Shown: positions 6,074 through 6,290 of the stretch, one piece after another
Numbering within the stretch: position 1 is the stretch's first letter
How the letters are laid out: every line of letters starts with the position of its first letter
NCBI GenBank assembly: GCA_934503195.1
Contig: CAKSVM010000131.1
Coordinates: 1-6,290, forward strand
Direction: 5' to 3'
Source: an uncultured Eubacteriales bacterium
GTDB taxonomy: Bacteria > Bacillota > Clostridia > Oscillospirales > CAG-272
Length of the DNA stretch: 6,290 nucleotides
Program-made: the position numbers and the translations under genes
Notes under the pieces: generated by a model
What the model was told of the DNA's origin: nothing
The model's database searches: none
Seen by the model: only the letters and a program-made list of their open reading frames with translations

Positions 6074-6290
6074 TATCCGATAAAATAATCGGCCCGAGCC
6101 GTGACGCAGAAATCTGATACTTTGATCTTTTATCACAAGAAAGTGAAAATTGCAATAGTCTTGGAAAAATTCGGATGTTAATTTTTTGTGAATCGGCACG
6201 AATTGACGCTTGACGCGCGGGTGATGCCGGAATGGCATCGCAATGCAAAAAGTATTACGCACTCGAAGAGGGGCGCGATCAAGGCAGAGC
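6074..6290. other. Non-coding stretch at the right end
   Basis: No convincing gene is seen on either strand; open frames here have no family features or good ribosome site. The left part is AT-rich. There is a tandem TTGACGC repeat (6203-6216) and a 6-bp inverted repeat, GATGCC/GGCATC, with a 5-nt loop (6223-6239), not followed by a T tract. It may be the far upstream region of the surface-protein gene or the end of a neighbour beyond the window. Confidence 0.5.

Noticed and set aside
6140..6180. Short plus-strand frame beginning GTG (VKIAIVLEKFGC) that looks like a glycosyltransferase start
   Set aside because: It stops after 12 codons and has no clear ribosome site; treated as chance.
6223..6239. 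GATGCC/GGCATC hairpin as a terminator
   Set aside because: The stem is only 6 bp and no T tract follows on either strand.
1..6290. CRISPR array, tRNA, rRNA, insertion sequence or riboswitch
   Set aside because: No regularly spaced repeats, cloverleaf, rRNA-like stretch, transposase or conserved aptamer was recognised by eye on either strand.

Overview
The window reads as Bacillota, probably an uncultured gut-type Clostridia member. The signs are a surface protein ending in three S-layer homology (SLH) domains, purine-rich Shine-Dalgarno sites, near-consensus extended -10 vegetative promoters (TGnTATAAT with 17-bp spacers), and an AraC-type regulator divergent from a lipoprotein sugar-type solute-binding protein. 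GC content is moderate to high. Species cannot be told from the sequence.

Layout, left to right. (1) 15-763, minus strand: remains of an alpha/beta hydrolase with two in-frame stops and two frameshifts; it is a pseudogene lying just downstream of the regulator. (2) 801-1691, minus: an intact AraC-family regulator with an N-terminal cupin and C-terminal double HTH. (3) 1692-1863: a compact divergent promoter region with two almost perfect promoters facing away from each other. (4) 1864-3318, plus: an intact lipoprotein, an ABC-type solute-binding protein of 484 aa. No permease or ATPase lies next to it, and it is followed by tandem hairpins with T tracts. (5) 3459-5966, minus, convergent with the binding protein: a large secreted protein of about 835 aa spread over three reading frames by two single-step frame changes. 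Its order is signal peptide, FMN-binding domain with a flavinylation-type motif, a duplicated GGxGTxxDPYL module, GLUG-like repeats, a bacterial Ig-like domain, a beta-rich repeat domain, an acidic proline linker and three SLH domains. (6) 5967-6290: its upstream region, with a cluster of three 18-bp dyads (consensus GGTTAGC-N4-GCTAACC) placed over the likely promoter and leader, then about 200 bases with no recognisable gene.

How they may work together. The AraC regulator and binding protein form a typical divergent sensing/uptake pair, and the regulator probably controls the shared intergenic region. The surface protein looks like a separate transcription unit under its own repressor. A flavin-carrying domain tethered to the cell wall suggests extracytoplasmic redox chemistry, and the triple operator suggests tight control by a dimeric regulator not encoded here. 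The operators joined to this flavin/S-layer fusion are the most interesting part of the window. The two frame changes in that gene must be verified before it is treated as one functional protein.
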